DNA of 64,000 nucleotides from F23-D06 sp947165685 (GCA_947165685.1 CAMVBK010000001.1:128859-192858); one strand, 5' to 3'. Positions 46,670 to 55,739 are shown, counted from the first letter of the stretch. Translations and numbers: made by a program. The notes: generated by a model from the letters alone, not told the origin.

Positions 46670-46683
46670 TGACAAAATTGTCA
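46670..46683. promoter_or_regulatory. Candidate TetR operator
   Basis: TGACAA, two A's, TTGTCA: a perfect six-base inverted repeat 27 bases in front of the TetR ATG and beside its -7 element, the usual place for an autorepressor site. Confidence 0.45.
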
Positions 46684-46688
46684 AAGTG

Positions 46689-46696
46689 CAAAAATA
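46689..46696 (-). promoter_or_regulatory. -7 element TATTTTTG for the TetR gene
   Basis: TAnnTTTG followed by CAC; 46 bases before the start codon and just upstream of the candidate operator. Confidence 0.5.
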
Positions 46697-46737
46697 AAAA
46701 AAATGCAGCACAATTTTTTTTATTTTTCTTCTGAAAT

Positions 46738-46767
46738 TGTAGAGACGCGCCAGGGCACGTCTCTACA
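46738..46767. repeat. GTAGAGACG-family inverted repeat, intergenic copy
   Basis: Arms TGTAGAGACG (46738-46747) and CGTCTCTACA (46758-46767), perfect over ten bases, around CGCCAGGGCA. Same arms and total length as the copy at 4342-4371, different centre. Confidence 0.85.
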
Positions 46768-46779
46768 GCGGCAATTCCA

Positions 46780-46814
46780 TTTGTCTGTCTGTATTCATAA
46801 TTTGTGTACATTTG
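46780..46814 (+). promoter_or_regulatory. Promoter of the lamin-tail-domain protein gene
   Basis: TTTG (46780-46783), a 23-base spacer (longer than the usual 19-21) and TACATTTG (46807-46814), then CACCCGAAAA. Supports the start at 46842. Confidence 0.55.
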
Positions 46815-46841
46815 CACCCGAAAATGCACTTGGAAGATCTA

Positions 46842-49379
46842 ATGAAGCGTTTTGTCACATTTATCGGACTTTTGCTTGTGTGGGTGGCCTCTTGTCCGCA
46901 GCCGCTTTCTGTGTCCGTATCCGCTTTTCCGAACGGGATTTGCAGTGGGACGGGGTGTGAGTATGAGGGGCCGACCATTATGATTAACGAGGTGATGCTG
47001 AAGCCCGTGGAAGGGGATGGCTCTATCGTGGGAAGCGCCTATTTCGATCAAGAGATGTCTGGCGAATGGATAGAGCTGTACAATCCGCACAAGTGCGAAT
47101 CGGTTGATATCTCTTGCTATTTCTTGGGCAATAATGCACAGGATGGGGATTATTTCTTTTTCGAGAACTATGGCGGCGGGTTCGTGCTTCCGCAGGGTAC
47201 GGTGGTTCCTCCGCAGGGCTTCTGCGTGGTGAGGGGAGAGAACGCGCCGGCGGTGCCGTCGAACCTGTTGGTTGCCAATGGCGGGAATGTGGTGGAAGTG
47301 GTGGTAAACAGCCGTTATTGCTTCGGCGGTGGCTCTCGTTTGTGGTTCCCGAACAGTGGCGGGTGGTTTGCTTTTTATGATGCGAACGGGGTGCCTCAAG
47401 ATGCCATATATTGGGGCTCTTCCTCTAATTATTGCTCCACGTGTGCACCTTGTGTGCCCGCGGTCAACGACTGTGGCTTCAACGGTTCGCTTGCCTCTTT
47501 TAGCAATATCCCTTCGAACAGGAAATCGTTCATAGGCGAAGCTCCGACGGGCATGACCAAGCGGCGGTTGCCCGATGGCGGAACTTGGTCAACCACCAAC
47601 GCATCGCCCACATACGGTACATGCAATGCCGCCTGCGTGGATCCTCCGGTGATTACCTGCAACGGCTATGCGGTTGCATCCGCGTCAGGGGGCACGCCTC
47701 CCTATTCTTATCACTGGAATGATGCCCAGTCCCAGACCACTGACACGGCTTTTTCGCTGTGTGCGGGCAGTTATGCGGTCACCGTGACCGATGCCGTCGG
47801 CACCTCTTCCGTCGCATACGTGACGGTTGCGGATTTCGAACCAACCGTGACGCACGCGAGCGTCAATGCCTGTCTCTCCGATTCGGTGGTGGTGCTGCAG
47901 GGCTACCCGGCAGGCGGAACCTACGAAGGGGCCGCCGTCACCGGGAATGTGCTCCAATTGAACAGCAATATCTCGGAATACCAGCTCTCTTACACGTATG
48001 TGGATGACAACGGCTGTTCTTCCACTGTGCCTTTCTTGGTGTCGGTCTCCCATAATATCTACGAAATGGACACGGCGGTCTGCAGTTCCGACCTGCCTTT
48101 CCAGTGGCACGGCCAGTCCATCACGACATCGGGCACATACCAGTTCACTAAAAGTTTGGAAACCGCCTGTGACAGTCTTTATATCCTTCATTTCAGTGTT
48201 ATACAGCAACCGCAACTTCTTGTCAGTGATGATTTTATAGTGGAACAGGGCGAAAGTGTGACCTTGCAGGCATTGGGTGCGGTGACTTACATGTGGTCTC
48301 CTGCGGGGAGTTTGTCGTCCTCTTCTGTTGCCAATCCTACCGCAACTCCGACACAGTCCACCCAATATGTTGTGAGGGGGTTCAATACGGAAAACTGTTT
48401 TTCGGAAGATTCGGTGAAAGTACTTGTAAAACAACATGTTGACACTACGATTTGTGATAATGACCTTCCTTTGGCCTGGTATGGTTGTACGTTTGTGGAC
48501 ACCGTTTCGCAAACGGTGGTTATACCCACCGAGAATGCGCTTGAAACGGTGCTCCAGCTGCATGTGCATCTCGTGCCGACCACCTACAGTACCATACACG
48601 ATACCTTTCCGGAGGACGATTTGCCGGCCATTATGAACGGCATAGAGTTTATGGACAATGTGGACACGGTTTTTGTTGTTCCGAACAGTGCAGGGTGTGA
48701 CAGTGTGATTTCGTATTCATTGTATGTGTGTCGCAATCAGGCGGTTTCGGTTGACAGCACGGTGTGCGAGAGCAATCTGCCGTTGGTGTGGAATGGTCAG
48801 TCACTGTCCTCACCCGGCCAGTATCAGTCAGTTTTGCAGACCTCATGCGGCAGTGACAGTGTGGTGAACATGTCTCTTTTTGTCATTGATACGGCGATTC
48901 GCATCGTCTCGCTCACTGAGGATTTCTGCGAGAACATGTCGGCGGAGCTGATGGTGGTCACCGGTTTCGAGGGTTACGTTTGGAACACGGGCGAGCATTC
49001 TCCGAACATCACGGTGACTGCTCCCGGGGTGTATTCGGTGACCTCCTTGTTGGAAGAATGCCGGATGACCGCCCATTTCCTTGTGGAGGGGTGCGATTTG
49101 CAGCTTGTGCTTCCTAATGCCATCACCCCTTCCAGAGGCGACGGCCTCAACGACGGGTTCGGTATCCCTGAAAGTCTGCAGCCCTTCCTTTACGATTTTG
49201 AGATCCGTATTTTTAATCGTTGGGGCGAGCAGGTTTTCCATAGTACCGACAAGTCCTTCCGGTGGAACGGGGAGGTGAAGGGGAAGCTGTTCGTCGGTAC
49301 GACATACAACTACATTATCCGTTACAAAAACTTCAGCGGTAAGCCATACGTGCTCAGGGGAGGCGTCACGGTGTTATAA
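46842..49379 (+). CDS. Lamin-tail-domain surface protein with T9SS type B sorting domain
   Basis: 845 residues. Start at 46842 (MKRFVTFIGLLLVWVASC) leaves a leader of about 20 bases; ATG 46824 is less likely. After the signal peptide comes a lamin-tail-like domain (about 45-160: IMINEVMLKP, GEWIELYNPHKCESVDISCYFLG), a Cys-rich segment, a SprB-like repeat (PPYSYHWNDAQSQTTD, CAGSYAVTVTDA), then three repeats of the form C-x3-LP-x-W-x-G ending in CDS (about 415, 535, 640), and a CHU_C-type end (LPNAITPSRGDGLNDGF to GGVTVL). Cargo of the T9SS, surface-exposed. Lamin-tail domains are often found on secreted nucleases and adhesins; no nuclease motif is present. Confidence 0.85.
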   Translation: MKRFVTFIGLLLVWVASCPQPLSVSVSAFPNGICSGTGCEYEGPTIMINEVMLKPVEGDGSIVGSAYFDQEMSGEWIELYNPHKCESVDISCYFLGNNAQDGDYFFFENYGGGFVLPQGTVVPPQGFCVVRGENAPAVPSNLLVANGGNVVEVVVNSRYCFGGGSRLWFPNSGGWFAFYDANGVPQDAIYWGSSSNYCSTCAPCVPAVNDCGFNGSLASFSNIPSNRKSFIGEAPTGMTKRRLPDGGTWSTTNASPTYGTCNAACVDPPVITCNGYAVASASGGTPPYSYHWNDAQSQTTDTAFSLCAGSYAVTVTDAVGTSSVAYVTVADFEPTVTHASVNACLSDSVVVLQGYPAGGTYEGAAVTGNVLQLNSNISEYQLSYTYVDDNGCSSTVPFLVSVSHNIYEMDTAVCSSDLPFQWHGQSITTSGTYQFTKSLETACDSLYILHFSVIQQPQLLVSDDFIVEQGESVTLQALGAVTYMWSPAGSLSSSSVANPTATPTQSTQYVVRGFNTENCFSEDSVKVLVKQHVDTTICDNDLPLAWYGCTFVDTVSQTVVIPTENALETVLQLHVHLVPTTYSTIHDTFPEDDLPAIMNGIEFMDNVDTVFVVPNSAGCDSVISYSLYVCRNQAVSVDSTVCESNLPLVWNGQSLSSPGQYQSVLQTSCGSDSVVNMSLFVIDTAIRIVSLTEDFCENMSAELMVVTGFEGYVWNTGEHSPNITVTAPGVYSVTSLLEECRMTAHFLVEGCDLQLVLPNAITPSRGDGLNDGFGIPESLQPFLYDFEIRIFNRWGEQVFHSTDKSFRWNGEVKGKLFVGTTYNYIIRYKNFSGKPYVLRGGVTVL

Positions 49380-49447
49380 AAGACTGTGCCAAATGTCTCA
49401 CTTAGCCCATGAACATTGTCAGTGTCCTGTCTGGATTTGAGCGAAGG

Positions 49448-50059
49448 TCAACTGGCGAAGCGAGCATTCCTTCTCTTGAATTGTCGGCTTGATTTGGTCT
49501 CGGGTTTGCTTTTTATAATGGAGTAGTTGTTCTGGAGAATCTTCACATCCGCTTTTAGCGTGGAGACGTCTTCCCGGATTTCTGAGATGTCCTCTTCCAC
49601 TTTCCCGATTCGTTCGTTGATTTTCTCGAATTGCCGGTCCATCTTCTCGAATCGTTTGTCCGTTTTTTGTTCCATCTTTTCGATCTTTTTATCCATCTTT
49701 TGCTCCATTTTCCCGAATCGCTCGTCCACTTTCTCGAATCGTTCGTCCATTTTTTGCTCCATCTTTTCGAACTGCTTGTCCACTTTTTCGAACCGTTCGT
49801 CCATTGTTTGTTCCACTTTTTCGAACCGTTCGTCCATCTTTTGAAAGCCGTCGCGCATGTCGGAGGCCAGTTGGTCGATTTTTTTTACAATGTTCAAGTG
49901 GCCTTGCTCCAAATGTTTTTGGGACATTTCGAGTTTGGTTACCTTTCTTGTGGCAGCGACGACAATCCAAGTGACGATGCCGAGAAAGCTTGCAATGGTG
50001 GAGAATGTTCCGACAGGGCTCATCAGAAAGTTTTTTAAAAATTCGACTAATGTACTCAT
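49448..50059 (-). CDS. Membrane-anchored coiled-coil protein with 7/11-residue repeats
   Basis: 203 residues. One N-terminal transmembrane helix (about 17-36, GTFSTIASFLGIVTWIVVAA), then coiled coil to the end. The middle consists of repeats of MDERFEKVEQ-type units, with spacings of 7 and 11 residues (heptads and hendecads), from about residue 75 to 150, then IGKVEEDISEIREDVSTL and a basic tail. The N-terminus probably faces outward and the coil inward or the reverse; topology cannot be fixed. Not a known family; the repeated DNA units will expand and contract easily. -7 element at 50147-50154 gives an 80-base leader. Confidence 0.65.
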   Translation of the reverse strand: MSTLVEFLKNFLMSPVGTFSTIASFLGIVTWIVVAATRKVTKLEMSQKHLEQGHLNIVKKIDQLASDMRDGFQKMDERFEKVEQTMDERFEKVDKQFEKMEQKMDERFEKVDERFGKMEQKMDKKIEKMEQKTDKRFEKMDRQFEKINERIGKVEEDISEIREDVSTLKADVKILQNNYSIIKSKPETKSSRQFKRRNARFAS

Positions 50060-50146
50060 ACTCTGTTTTTAAGGTTTGAAAATTTTAGAATTATTTGTTA
50101 TTTTTAGTGATTTAATATGTTCGTTTAGTTTGTTTGTTTTCGGCGG

Positions 50147-50154
50147 CAAATATA
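50147..50154 (-). promoter_or_regulatory. -7 element TATATTTG for the coiled-coil protein gene
   Basis: TAnnTTTG followed by CCGCCGAAAA. The rest of the 280-base gap up to feoAB is AT-rich and shows only a short ATCCCTA/TGGGGAT hairpin (50271-50290) and a weak CATTTTTG (50312-50319) that could serve feoAB. Confidence 0.5.
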
Positions 50155-50339
50155 CAATTTTTTTGATTACATATCACTCTTTCGAAAAAATATTTGAAAG
50201 AAACGCGAATCACGAAAAAGAGCCTGCGGGGCCGGTTGTCAACGTACTGAGGTAGAGAATGTGAAAAGAAAAATCCCTAAAAATGGGGATAGTCTCATTT
50301 TGTGGAAATTGCATTTTTGCAGTGTGTAAAAAATCGGAT

Positions 50340-52829
50340 ATGAGTAACGAGGAAAGTGTGAAAAAAGTGTTGACGCTCGCCGATGTGAAGACGGGTGAAT
50401 ATGGTGTGATAGTGCGTATTACGGGCCACGGAAGTTTCCGTCACCGGCTCATGGAGATGGGTTTTGTGCGGGGCGAGAAGGTGAAGGTCATTCGTAACGC
50501 GCCCCTGCGCGACCCCATCGAGTACGAAATTATGGGCGGCCATGTGTCGTTGCGGCGCATCGAGGCGCAGCGTGTGGAGGTGGTGCCCGTCACCGAGGAG
50601 GTGGCCAACAACTACCTTTTCCACGGCACCGTCACGGAGGAGACCGAACGCATCCTTGGCAAGGCAGACAAGAAAATCAATGTCGCCCTCGTCGGCAACC
50701 CCAACTGCGGCAAAACCTCCTTCTTTAACCACGCCACCGGCATGAGGGAGAAGGTCGGCAACTACAGCGGTGTGACGGTCGATTCCAAGCTCGGCTACTT
50801 TAAATACAAAGATTATACCATCGCGCTCGCCGATTTGCCCGGCACCTACTCCCTCACGGAATACACACCCGAGGAACTCTATGTGCGCCAGTATATTATG
50901 GATCAACATCCCGACATCGTGCTCAACATTGCCGATGCCTCCAATCTCGAACGCAACCTCTTCCTCACCACCCAGCTCATCGACATGAACGTCCCCATGG
51001 TGATGGCCCTCAACATGTATGACGAGCTGGAAAAAAACGGTGACAAGCTCGACCTTGACACCCTCAGCGAGCTGTTCGGTTTCCCCATCGTGCCCACGGT
51101 CTCTTCACGGGGCATCGGCATCAATGAGGTGATGGCCAGGATTGTCGATCTTTACGAGAATCTTGAGGAAAACACCAAGCACATCCATATCAACTACGGT
51201 GCCGACCTGGAGAAGTCCATCGAAATCATCAAAGAGGAGATGAGGGAGCATCTGGACCTCAAGGGCGCTTATTCCACCCGTTACTTGGCCATCGAGATGC
51301 TGGCTGGCGACAAGACGATTGCCGCGTTGGTGGACAAATTCGACGACGATGGCAGTGTCGGCAGGGTGGCTGCCGAACAACGTGCGCAAATCGAAAAACA
51401 GTACCATGAAGACGCGGGCACCATCGTGGCCGGCGCGAAGTACGGTTTCGTGCGCGGTGCGCTGTTGGAGACCTATACACAAGGGAAGGACAAGGACAAA
51501 CAACCTGCCTATTCTATTGATAAAATTCTGACTAATAGATGGTTGGGATTTCCTATTCTGATATTCTTCCTGTGGTTCATGTTCCAAATGACCTTTACTC
51601 TCGGGGCTTATCCGCAGGAGTGGTTGGAGATGTTCTTCGGCTGGCTTGGCGATGTCACTACCCGCATGCTGCCCGACGGCATCGTCAAGAATCTGCTGGT
51701 CGATGGCATCATCGCAGGGGTTGGAGGCGTTTGCTCTTTCCTGCCTAACATTCTGATACTCTTCTTCTTCATTTCTATCCTGGAGGATACTGGATACATG
51801 GCCCGCGCCGCTTTCATCATGGACAAGCTAATGCACCGAATGGGGCTGCACGGCAAGTCGTTCATTCCCTATATCATTGGGTTTGGCTGCAGTGTGCCGG
51901 CCATTATGGCCACCCGCACCTTGGAAAACCGTAAGGACCGCATCCTCACCATCATCACGGTGCCGTTTATGTCGTGCTCGGCGCGGCTACCGGTCTATCT
52001 GCTGCTTATCTCTGCTTTCTTCACGAAACATCAAGGGCTTATCCTCACCTCCATTTACCTTCTCGGCATCTTGACGGCCATCGTCACCTCGTTGGTTGTC
52101 AAGAAGGCGGCCTTCAAGAATGAGCGCGACCAGTTCGTGATGGAGCTGCCGCCCTACCGCATCCCGACTTTCCGCAACGCAGTGATTCACATGTGGGACA
52201 AGAGTGTGCAGTATCTCAAGAAGATGGGTACGGTCATCTTGGTGGCCACGGTCATCATTTGGGCGCTGGAGTACTTCCCGCAGCATAGTCCGCAAATCGA
52301 TGCCTACACTGCGCAGATCGAGCAGGTGGAGGCTGACGGTACGATGCCGGAGGCTGAGAAGACCGCAGTCATCGAGCAGTTGGAGCTGGACCGTTCGGCC
52401 TGCCAGATCGAGAACTCCTATATCGGCAGGTTTGGCAAGCTCGTGGCGCCGGTGTTCCGGCCGCTTGGTTTCGACTGGCAGATGGGTGTCTCTCTCATCA
52501 CCGGGTTTGCCGCCAAGGAGATTGTGGTTTCCTCTATGGGCGTCCTTTACCACAGCGACGCGGAGGCCGACGAGAACTCCTCGGCCCTGCAAAAGAGCCT
52601 GCAGACGCATACCTGGTCGTCCGGACCTGACATCGGGAAACCGGTCTTCACCCCATGGGTGGCATTCGGTTTCATGGTCTTCATTTTGCTCTATTTCCCG
52701 TGCGTGGCCGCCCTCACGGCCATCAAGCGGGAGGCTGGCACCGGCTGGATGCTTTTCAACATCTTCTACACCACTGGCATCGCGTGGATAGCCGCCTTTG
52801 TAGTGCGGCTGATCAGCATGGTGATATAA
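50340..52829 (+). CDS. feoB: Fused FeoA-FeoB ferrous iron transporter
   Basis: 829 residues. Imports Fe(II) across the inner membrane. Start at 50340 (MSNEESVKKV); the longer frame lacks support. N-terminal FeoA SH3-like domain (about 8-80: GHGSFRHRLMEMGFVRGEKVKVI), then the FeoB G-protein domain with G1 GNPNCGKT (about 119), DLPGTYSLTEYTPEE (G3), ALNMYDE (G4), and the membrane gate domain with LTNRWLGFPILIF, the FLPNILILFFFISILEDTGYMARAAF stretch split here by helices, IGFGCSVPAIMATRT and CSARLPVYLLL (Cys-containing pore motifs). FeoA-FeoB fusions are usual in Bacteroidota. Stop 18 bases from convergent nrdG. Confidence 0.96.
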   Translation: MSNEESVKKVLTLADVKTGEYGVIVRITGHGSFRHRLMEMGFVRGEKVKVIRNAPLRDPIEYEIMGGHVSLRRIEAQRVEVVPVTEEVANNYLFHGTVTEETERILGKADKKINVALVGNPNCGKTSFFNHATGMREKVGNYSGVTVDSKLGYFKYKDYTIALADLPGTYSLTEYTPEELYVRQYIMDQHPDIVLNIADASNLERNLFLTTQLIDMNVPMVMALNMYDELEKNGDKLDLDTLSELFGFPIVPTVSSRGIGINEVMARIVDLYENLEENTKHIHINYGADLEKSIEIIKEEMREHLDLKGAYSTRYLAIEMLAGDKTIAALVDKFDDDGSVGRVAAEQRAQIEKQYHEDAGTIVAGAKYGFVRGALLETYTQGKDKDKQPAYSIDKILTNRWLGFPILIFFLWFMFQMTFTLGAYPQEWLEMFFGWLGDVTTRMLPDGIVKNLLVDGIIAGVGGVCSFLPNILILFFFISILEDTGYMARAAFIMDKLMHRMGLHGKSFIPYIIGFGCSVPAIMATRTLENRKDRILTIITVPFMSCSARLPVYLLLISAFFTKHQGLILTSIYLLGILTAIVTSLVVKKAAFKNERDQFVMELPPYRIPTFRNAVIHMWDKSVQYLKKMGTVILVATVIIWALEYFPQHSPQIDAYTAQIEQVEADGTMPEAEKTAVIEQLELDRSACQIENSYIGRFGKLVAPVFRPLGFDWQMGVSLITGFAAKEIVVSSMGVLYHSDAEADENSSALQKSLQTHTWSSGPDIGKPVFTPWVAFGFMVFILLYFPCVAALTAIKREAGTGWMLFNIFYTTGIAWIAAFVVRLISMVI

Positions 52830-52847
52830 GAAAAGAGGGGTAGGGGT

Positions 52848-53300
52848 TTATTTCCAGAAACGTTCGGTAATGTCCACGGTCTTGCCGTTCACATTGTGGT
52901 AGAGCCGTTGGTTCGTAGTACGGGAGCGCAGGCCGCCAAGTTCTGCCTTGTAGCCGCCGATTTTCAGGTAATCAAAGGCTTTCGCATTGTGTGGGAGCGT
53001 GTCGTTTCCCGAGTACCATGCCACCTTCAAGTGTGTGCGCTGGCGCAGGTATTTCGCCATGGCCGCCACCTCCTTCGGGGAACGGTCTCCGCCCATGAAG
53101 CATACGCAGGTGATTTGCCGCCCGTATTTCTCCAACAGTAGGTCGAGGGTTTCCTCGTTAAGCACGTGTCCCGTGTCTAAGTGAAGGTGCGGGCTATGGC
53201 AGCCGACGCAGCGGTGCGGACAGTTCGTGATGTTCACCGCAAGTGTCACTTCGTCGGGGATTTCCTGGAAGACGATGTCGTAGTTGTAGAACTTTAGCAT
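52848..53300 (-). CDS. nrdG: Anaerobic ribonucleotide reductase activating protein
   Basis: 150 residues. Radical-SAM enzyme that installs the glycyl radical on NrdD. The cluster motif CPHRCVGC (Cys27, Cys31, Cys34; C-x3-C-x2-C) is intact, followed by HSPHLHLDTG and the GGDRSPKEVAAM motif for SAM binding. It is short, as NrdG usually is. It starts 59 bases after the nrdD stop, with a GGTTCAAG word repeat in the spacer running right up to its ATG, and is most likely in the riboswitch-controlled transcript. Confidence 0.95.
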   Translation of the reverse strand: MLKFYNYDIVFQEIPDEVTLAVNITNCPHRCVGCHSPHLHLDTGHVLNEETLDLLLEKYGRQITCVCFMGGDRSPKEVAAMAKYLRQRTHLKVAWYSGNDTLPHNAKAFDYLKIGGYKAELGGLRSRTTNQRLYHNVNGKTVDITERFWK

Positions 53301-53326
53301 GGTTCAAGGTTCAAAGTTCAAGGTTC
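53301..53326. repeat. GGTTCAAG/TTCAAAG word repeat before the nrdG start
   Basis: Three units (GGTTCAAG, GTTCAAAG, TTCAAGG) directly touching the nrdG ATG, 33 bases past the nrdD stop. Confidence 0.65.
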
Positions 53327-53359
53327 GTCGAATGCTTTTATGCAAACGTGAACGCGGCA

Positions 53360-55450
53360 TTAAGCGTTGAAGTGTTCGTAGTGGCGGCGCGAGGCCTCTT
53401 CCTGTCGGGCCTTGGAGAAGCTGCTGACGCGCTTCATGTAGCCGATGACGCGGGTGAGGTAGTCGAGGTTGGTGCTGTGGCATTCGGGGCACTCGTGGAG
53501 GTAGCGCTTGTCGATGTGGCCGCAATCGTTACAGACAGTGTTCGGGATGTTGAAGGTGAAGTAGTTGCATCCTTCCTGCGCGGCCACGCGGAGGAGCTGG
53601 CGGTACTGTGCCTGCGAAAGGTGTTCTTCAAGGTTGGCGTGCAGCGCGGAGCCGCCGGTCAAGTGCGCAATGTAGCGGTTGCCGTGCAGGCGGAACTTGT
53701 CGATGAGGTTCAGCGAGTCGTCCTCCACGCGGTAGAAGTAGCTGTTGTAGCAGTCGCGGGGCACACGGTAGCCGTCCTCGCGGTCCCATTTGGCGTGTTT
53801 CACGCCCACGTTCTCGGCGGGGATCATCTCGCAGTTGAAGAGCAGTTCCTTGCTCTTGTATTTGTGGTTGTAACGCTCCACAAGTCCGAGGATGCCCTCC
53901 ACGAATTGCTGGTACTGCGGGTTGTCGTTGATGGGGATGTTCATGAACTCGGCGGCTTCCACCAGCCCGTTCACGCCGATGGTGAGGTACTGGCGGTTGA
54001 TGGCGATGTAGCCGGCATCGAACAGCGGCAGCATTCCTTTGGACTGCAGGTATTTAAGATTTTCGTTATAGGCGATTTGCACCTTGTGCATCAGGTCGAT
54101 GACCTCTTCCACGAACTGGAGGTGCGGGATGTTGTTGCGGCATTCGTATTGGATGCAGCGGTTGAGGTTGATGGTGAGCACGCTCTTGGAGCCGGTGGAG
54201 ACGCCGCCCGCGCCGAGGGTGTAGCTGAAGCCGTTGTCCTGGATCTCGTTGCGCAGGCGGCAGCAGCTGCTCAGGGAGTCGGCGTTGTCGCTCACGTAGG
54301 TGAAGAAGGAGTGGCCGGCGGCGTACATCTCCGCGGTGAAGTCGGCGTATTCGGTGTCGATGATGTCGCCGTCCTTGGAGAGCAGGGCCATGGTCTCGAC
54401 CGGGAAGGTGAGCACGGCGCGGAGGCGCTCCTGGTTGAACCAGCGCATGAACCGTTTCTGCAGCCAGCTGAGCGACTCCCAAACGGGCTTGGTGCCGTCA
54501 GGGAAGCGGAACTCGCCGAAGAGGCTCTCGAAATAGTAACGGTCGTAGTAGGCCACGTTCCAGAACACCGACTGGAAGTTGCGGGCGCCGGTGGGCTGGT
54601 TGATGGAATAGACCACCTGCTCGAAGCTGTCGGTGATCACCTTGTCGATGGTGCGCTGCCGCAGCGAGAGATCGACCACCTTGTCGCTCTCCTTGTAGTA
54701 CTCGTCGCCGTACTCCTTGCGGATGAAGTAGTCCATGTACATCAGGAACTCGGGGGTGGCGCAGGCGCCGCTGAGCATGCTGGAGACCATGAAGACCATG
54801 TTGATGAAGCCGCCGCAGTATGACTTGAGGTTCGTGGGGGCGGAGGCGTTTCCGCCGATGCTGCGTGTGCCGTCCAACAGCCACGGGTACATGGTGATGG
54901 AGGCGCAGTAGTTGGCGATGCTGGTCTCGTCGTTTTTATAAATGAAATGGTGGTTGAGCAGGTATAAATATTTGTCTGACAGTTCTTTGCCGTATAAATC
55001 CTTGATTTTGTCGCACAGCATCCGGCGGTTGAGGCGGATGAAGTTGGACTTGGGCAGCTCGCCGATGAGGGTGGCAATGTTCTTGCGCTCCACGTTGGCG
55101 TTGGCGTCGTACTTGCTGCCGGTGGCGGCGTTGGTGGCGTTGCAATAGTTGATCAGGAAGTCGAGCTTCTCCTTCACTTCGCGGTCTTCGTAATGGCGCT
55201 GGCGGTAGAGGATGTAGGCCTTGGCGACTTCGTAGTAGCGTTCGGCCATGAGGGAGGTCTCCACCTGGTTCTGGATCTCCTCCACGGAGATGCCGTCGTG
55301 GATTTTTAGGCGGCTCATGACGTTGATGAGCACGTCCTGCGTCGCGAAGCTGTTCACCGAGAGGAACGCCCGCGAGATCGCGTTTTTGATTTTGTCGGCC
55401 GAGAAAGGTTCCCGTTTGCCATTGCGTTTGATGATGTACAATTGGTCCAT
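53360..55450 (-). CDS. nrdD: Anaerobic (class III) ribonucleoside-triphosphate reductase
   Basis: 696 residues. Glycyl-radical enzyme that makes dNTPs without oxygen. N-terminal ATP-cone (about 1-95: IIKRNGKREPFSADKIKNAI, then HYEDREV), central ten-stranded barrel, a C-terminal zinc site (CNDCGHIDKRYLHECPECHS, about 637-656, four Cys) and the radical loop RVIGYM with Gly670, 26 residues from the end. All key residues are present. Start ATG 55450 gives the ATP-cone start. Its 260-base leader contains a cobalamin riboswitch (55550-55712) and a promoter (55716-55723), so expression should fall when B12 is plentiful. Forms an operon with nrdG. Confidence 0.97.
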   Translation of the reverse strand: MDQLYIIKRNGKREPFSADKIKNAISRAFLSVNSFATQDVLINVMSRLKIHDGISVEEIQNQVETSLMAERYYEVAKAYILYRQRHYEDREVKEKLDFLINYCNATNAATGSKYDANANVERKNIATLIGELPKSNFIRLNRRMLCDKIKDLYGKELSDKYLYLLNHHFIYKNDETSIANYCASITMYPWLLDGTRSIGGNASAPTNLKSYCGGFINMVFMVSSMLSGACATPEFLMYMDYFIRKEYGDEYYKESDKVVDLSLRQRTIDKVITDSFEQVVYSINQPTGARNFQSVFWNVAYYDRYYFESLFGEFRFPDGTKPVWESLSWLQKRFMRWFNQERLRAVLTFPVETMALLSKDGDIIDTEYADFTAEMYAAGHSFFTYVSDNADSLSSCCRLRNEIQDNGFSYTLGAGGVSTGSKSVLTINLNRCIQYECRNNIPHLQFVEEVIDLMHKVQIAYNENLKYLQSKGMLPLFDAGYIAINRQYLTIGVNGLVEAAEFMNIPINDNPQYQQFVEGILGLVERYNHKYKSKELLFNCEMIPAENVGVKHAKWDREDGYRVPRDCYNSYFYRVEDDSLNLIDKFRLHGNRYIAHLTGGSALHANLEEHLSQAQYRQLLRVAAQEGCNYFTFNIPNTVCNDCGHIDKRYLHECPECHSTNLDYLTRVIGYMKRVSSFSKARQEEASRRHYEHFNA

Positions 55451-55549
55451 AGATGGTTTTGGTTTAAGTTGTTATAAAAACAGCTCAGGGGAGAAGTCGC
55501 TCAATACAGCATATCTCGTTTGCTCTTAGTCCCGAAAGCCACGAATCCG

Positions 55550-55712
55550 CGGGCCCAGGCAGGTCTTCTGGCTCGCTCCTGCCCCCGCCGCCTTCCCGAC
55601 CCTAAAAGGTCAGTGACATCAAGGTGGAGGCGCACAATCGGAGCTCACAGCTACGGGTATAGCCGCTGATTCTCACAGCGTTCCCTATTAATCCAGGCAG
55701 AACCTGAACCCG
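55550..55712 (-). promoter_or_regulatory. Cobalamin riboswitch upstream of nrdD
   Basis: Minus strand. The B12-box AGCCAGAAGACCTGCCT is at 55557-55573, preceded 5' by the GGGAAGGC element, a GTCACTG element and, near the 5' end, GGTTCTGCCTGG and AGGGAACGC. The order and spacing are those of the adenosyl/methylcobalamin riboswitch. It begins at the predicted transcription start. About 100 bases remain to the nrdD ATG for the expression platform; a clear intrinsic terminator is not seen, so control may be of translation. Confidence 0.93.
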
Positions 55713-55715
55713 TGG

Positions 55716-55723
55716 CAAAGGTA
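55716..55723 (-). promoter_or_regulatory. -7 element TACCTTTG of the nrdD riboswitch transcript
   Basis: TAnnTTTG immediately before the riboswitch; TTTT occupies the -33 position at 19-base spacing. Confidence 0.6.
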
Positions 55724-55739
55724 GCATTTCCCGCGCTTG

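Noticed and set aside
46644..46829. Longer TetR frame
   Set aside because: Would include the promoter, operator and a GTAGAGACG repeat; the TetR domain begins just after 46643.
55451..55549. Intrinsic terminator as riboswitch expression platform
   Set aside because: Only a weak AGC/GCT stem before a T-run is visible; translation control is as likely.
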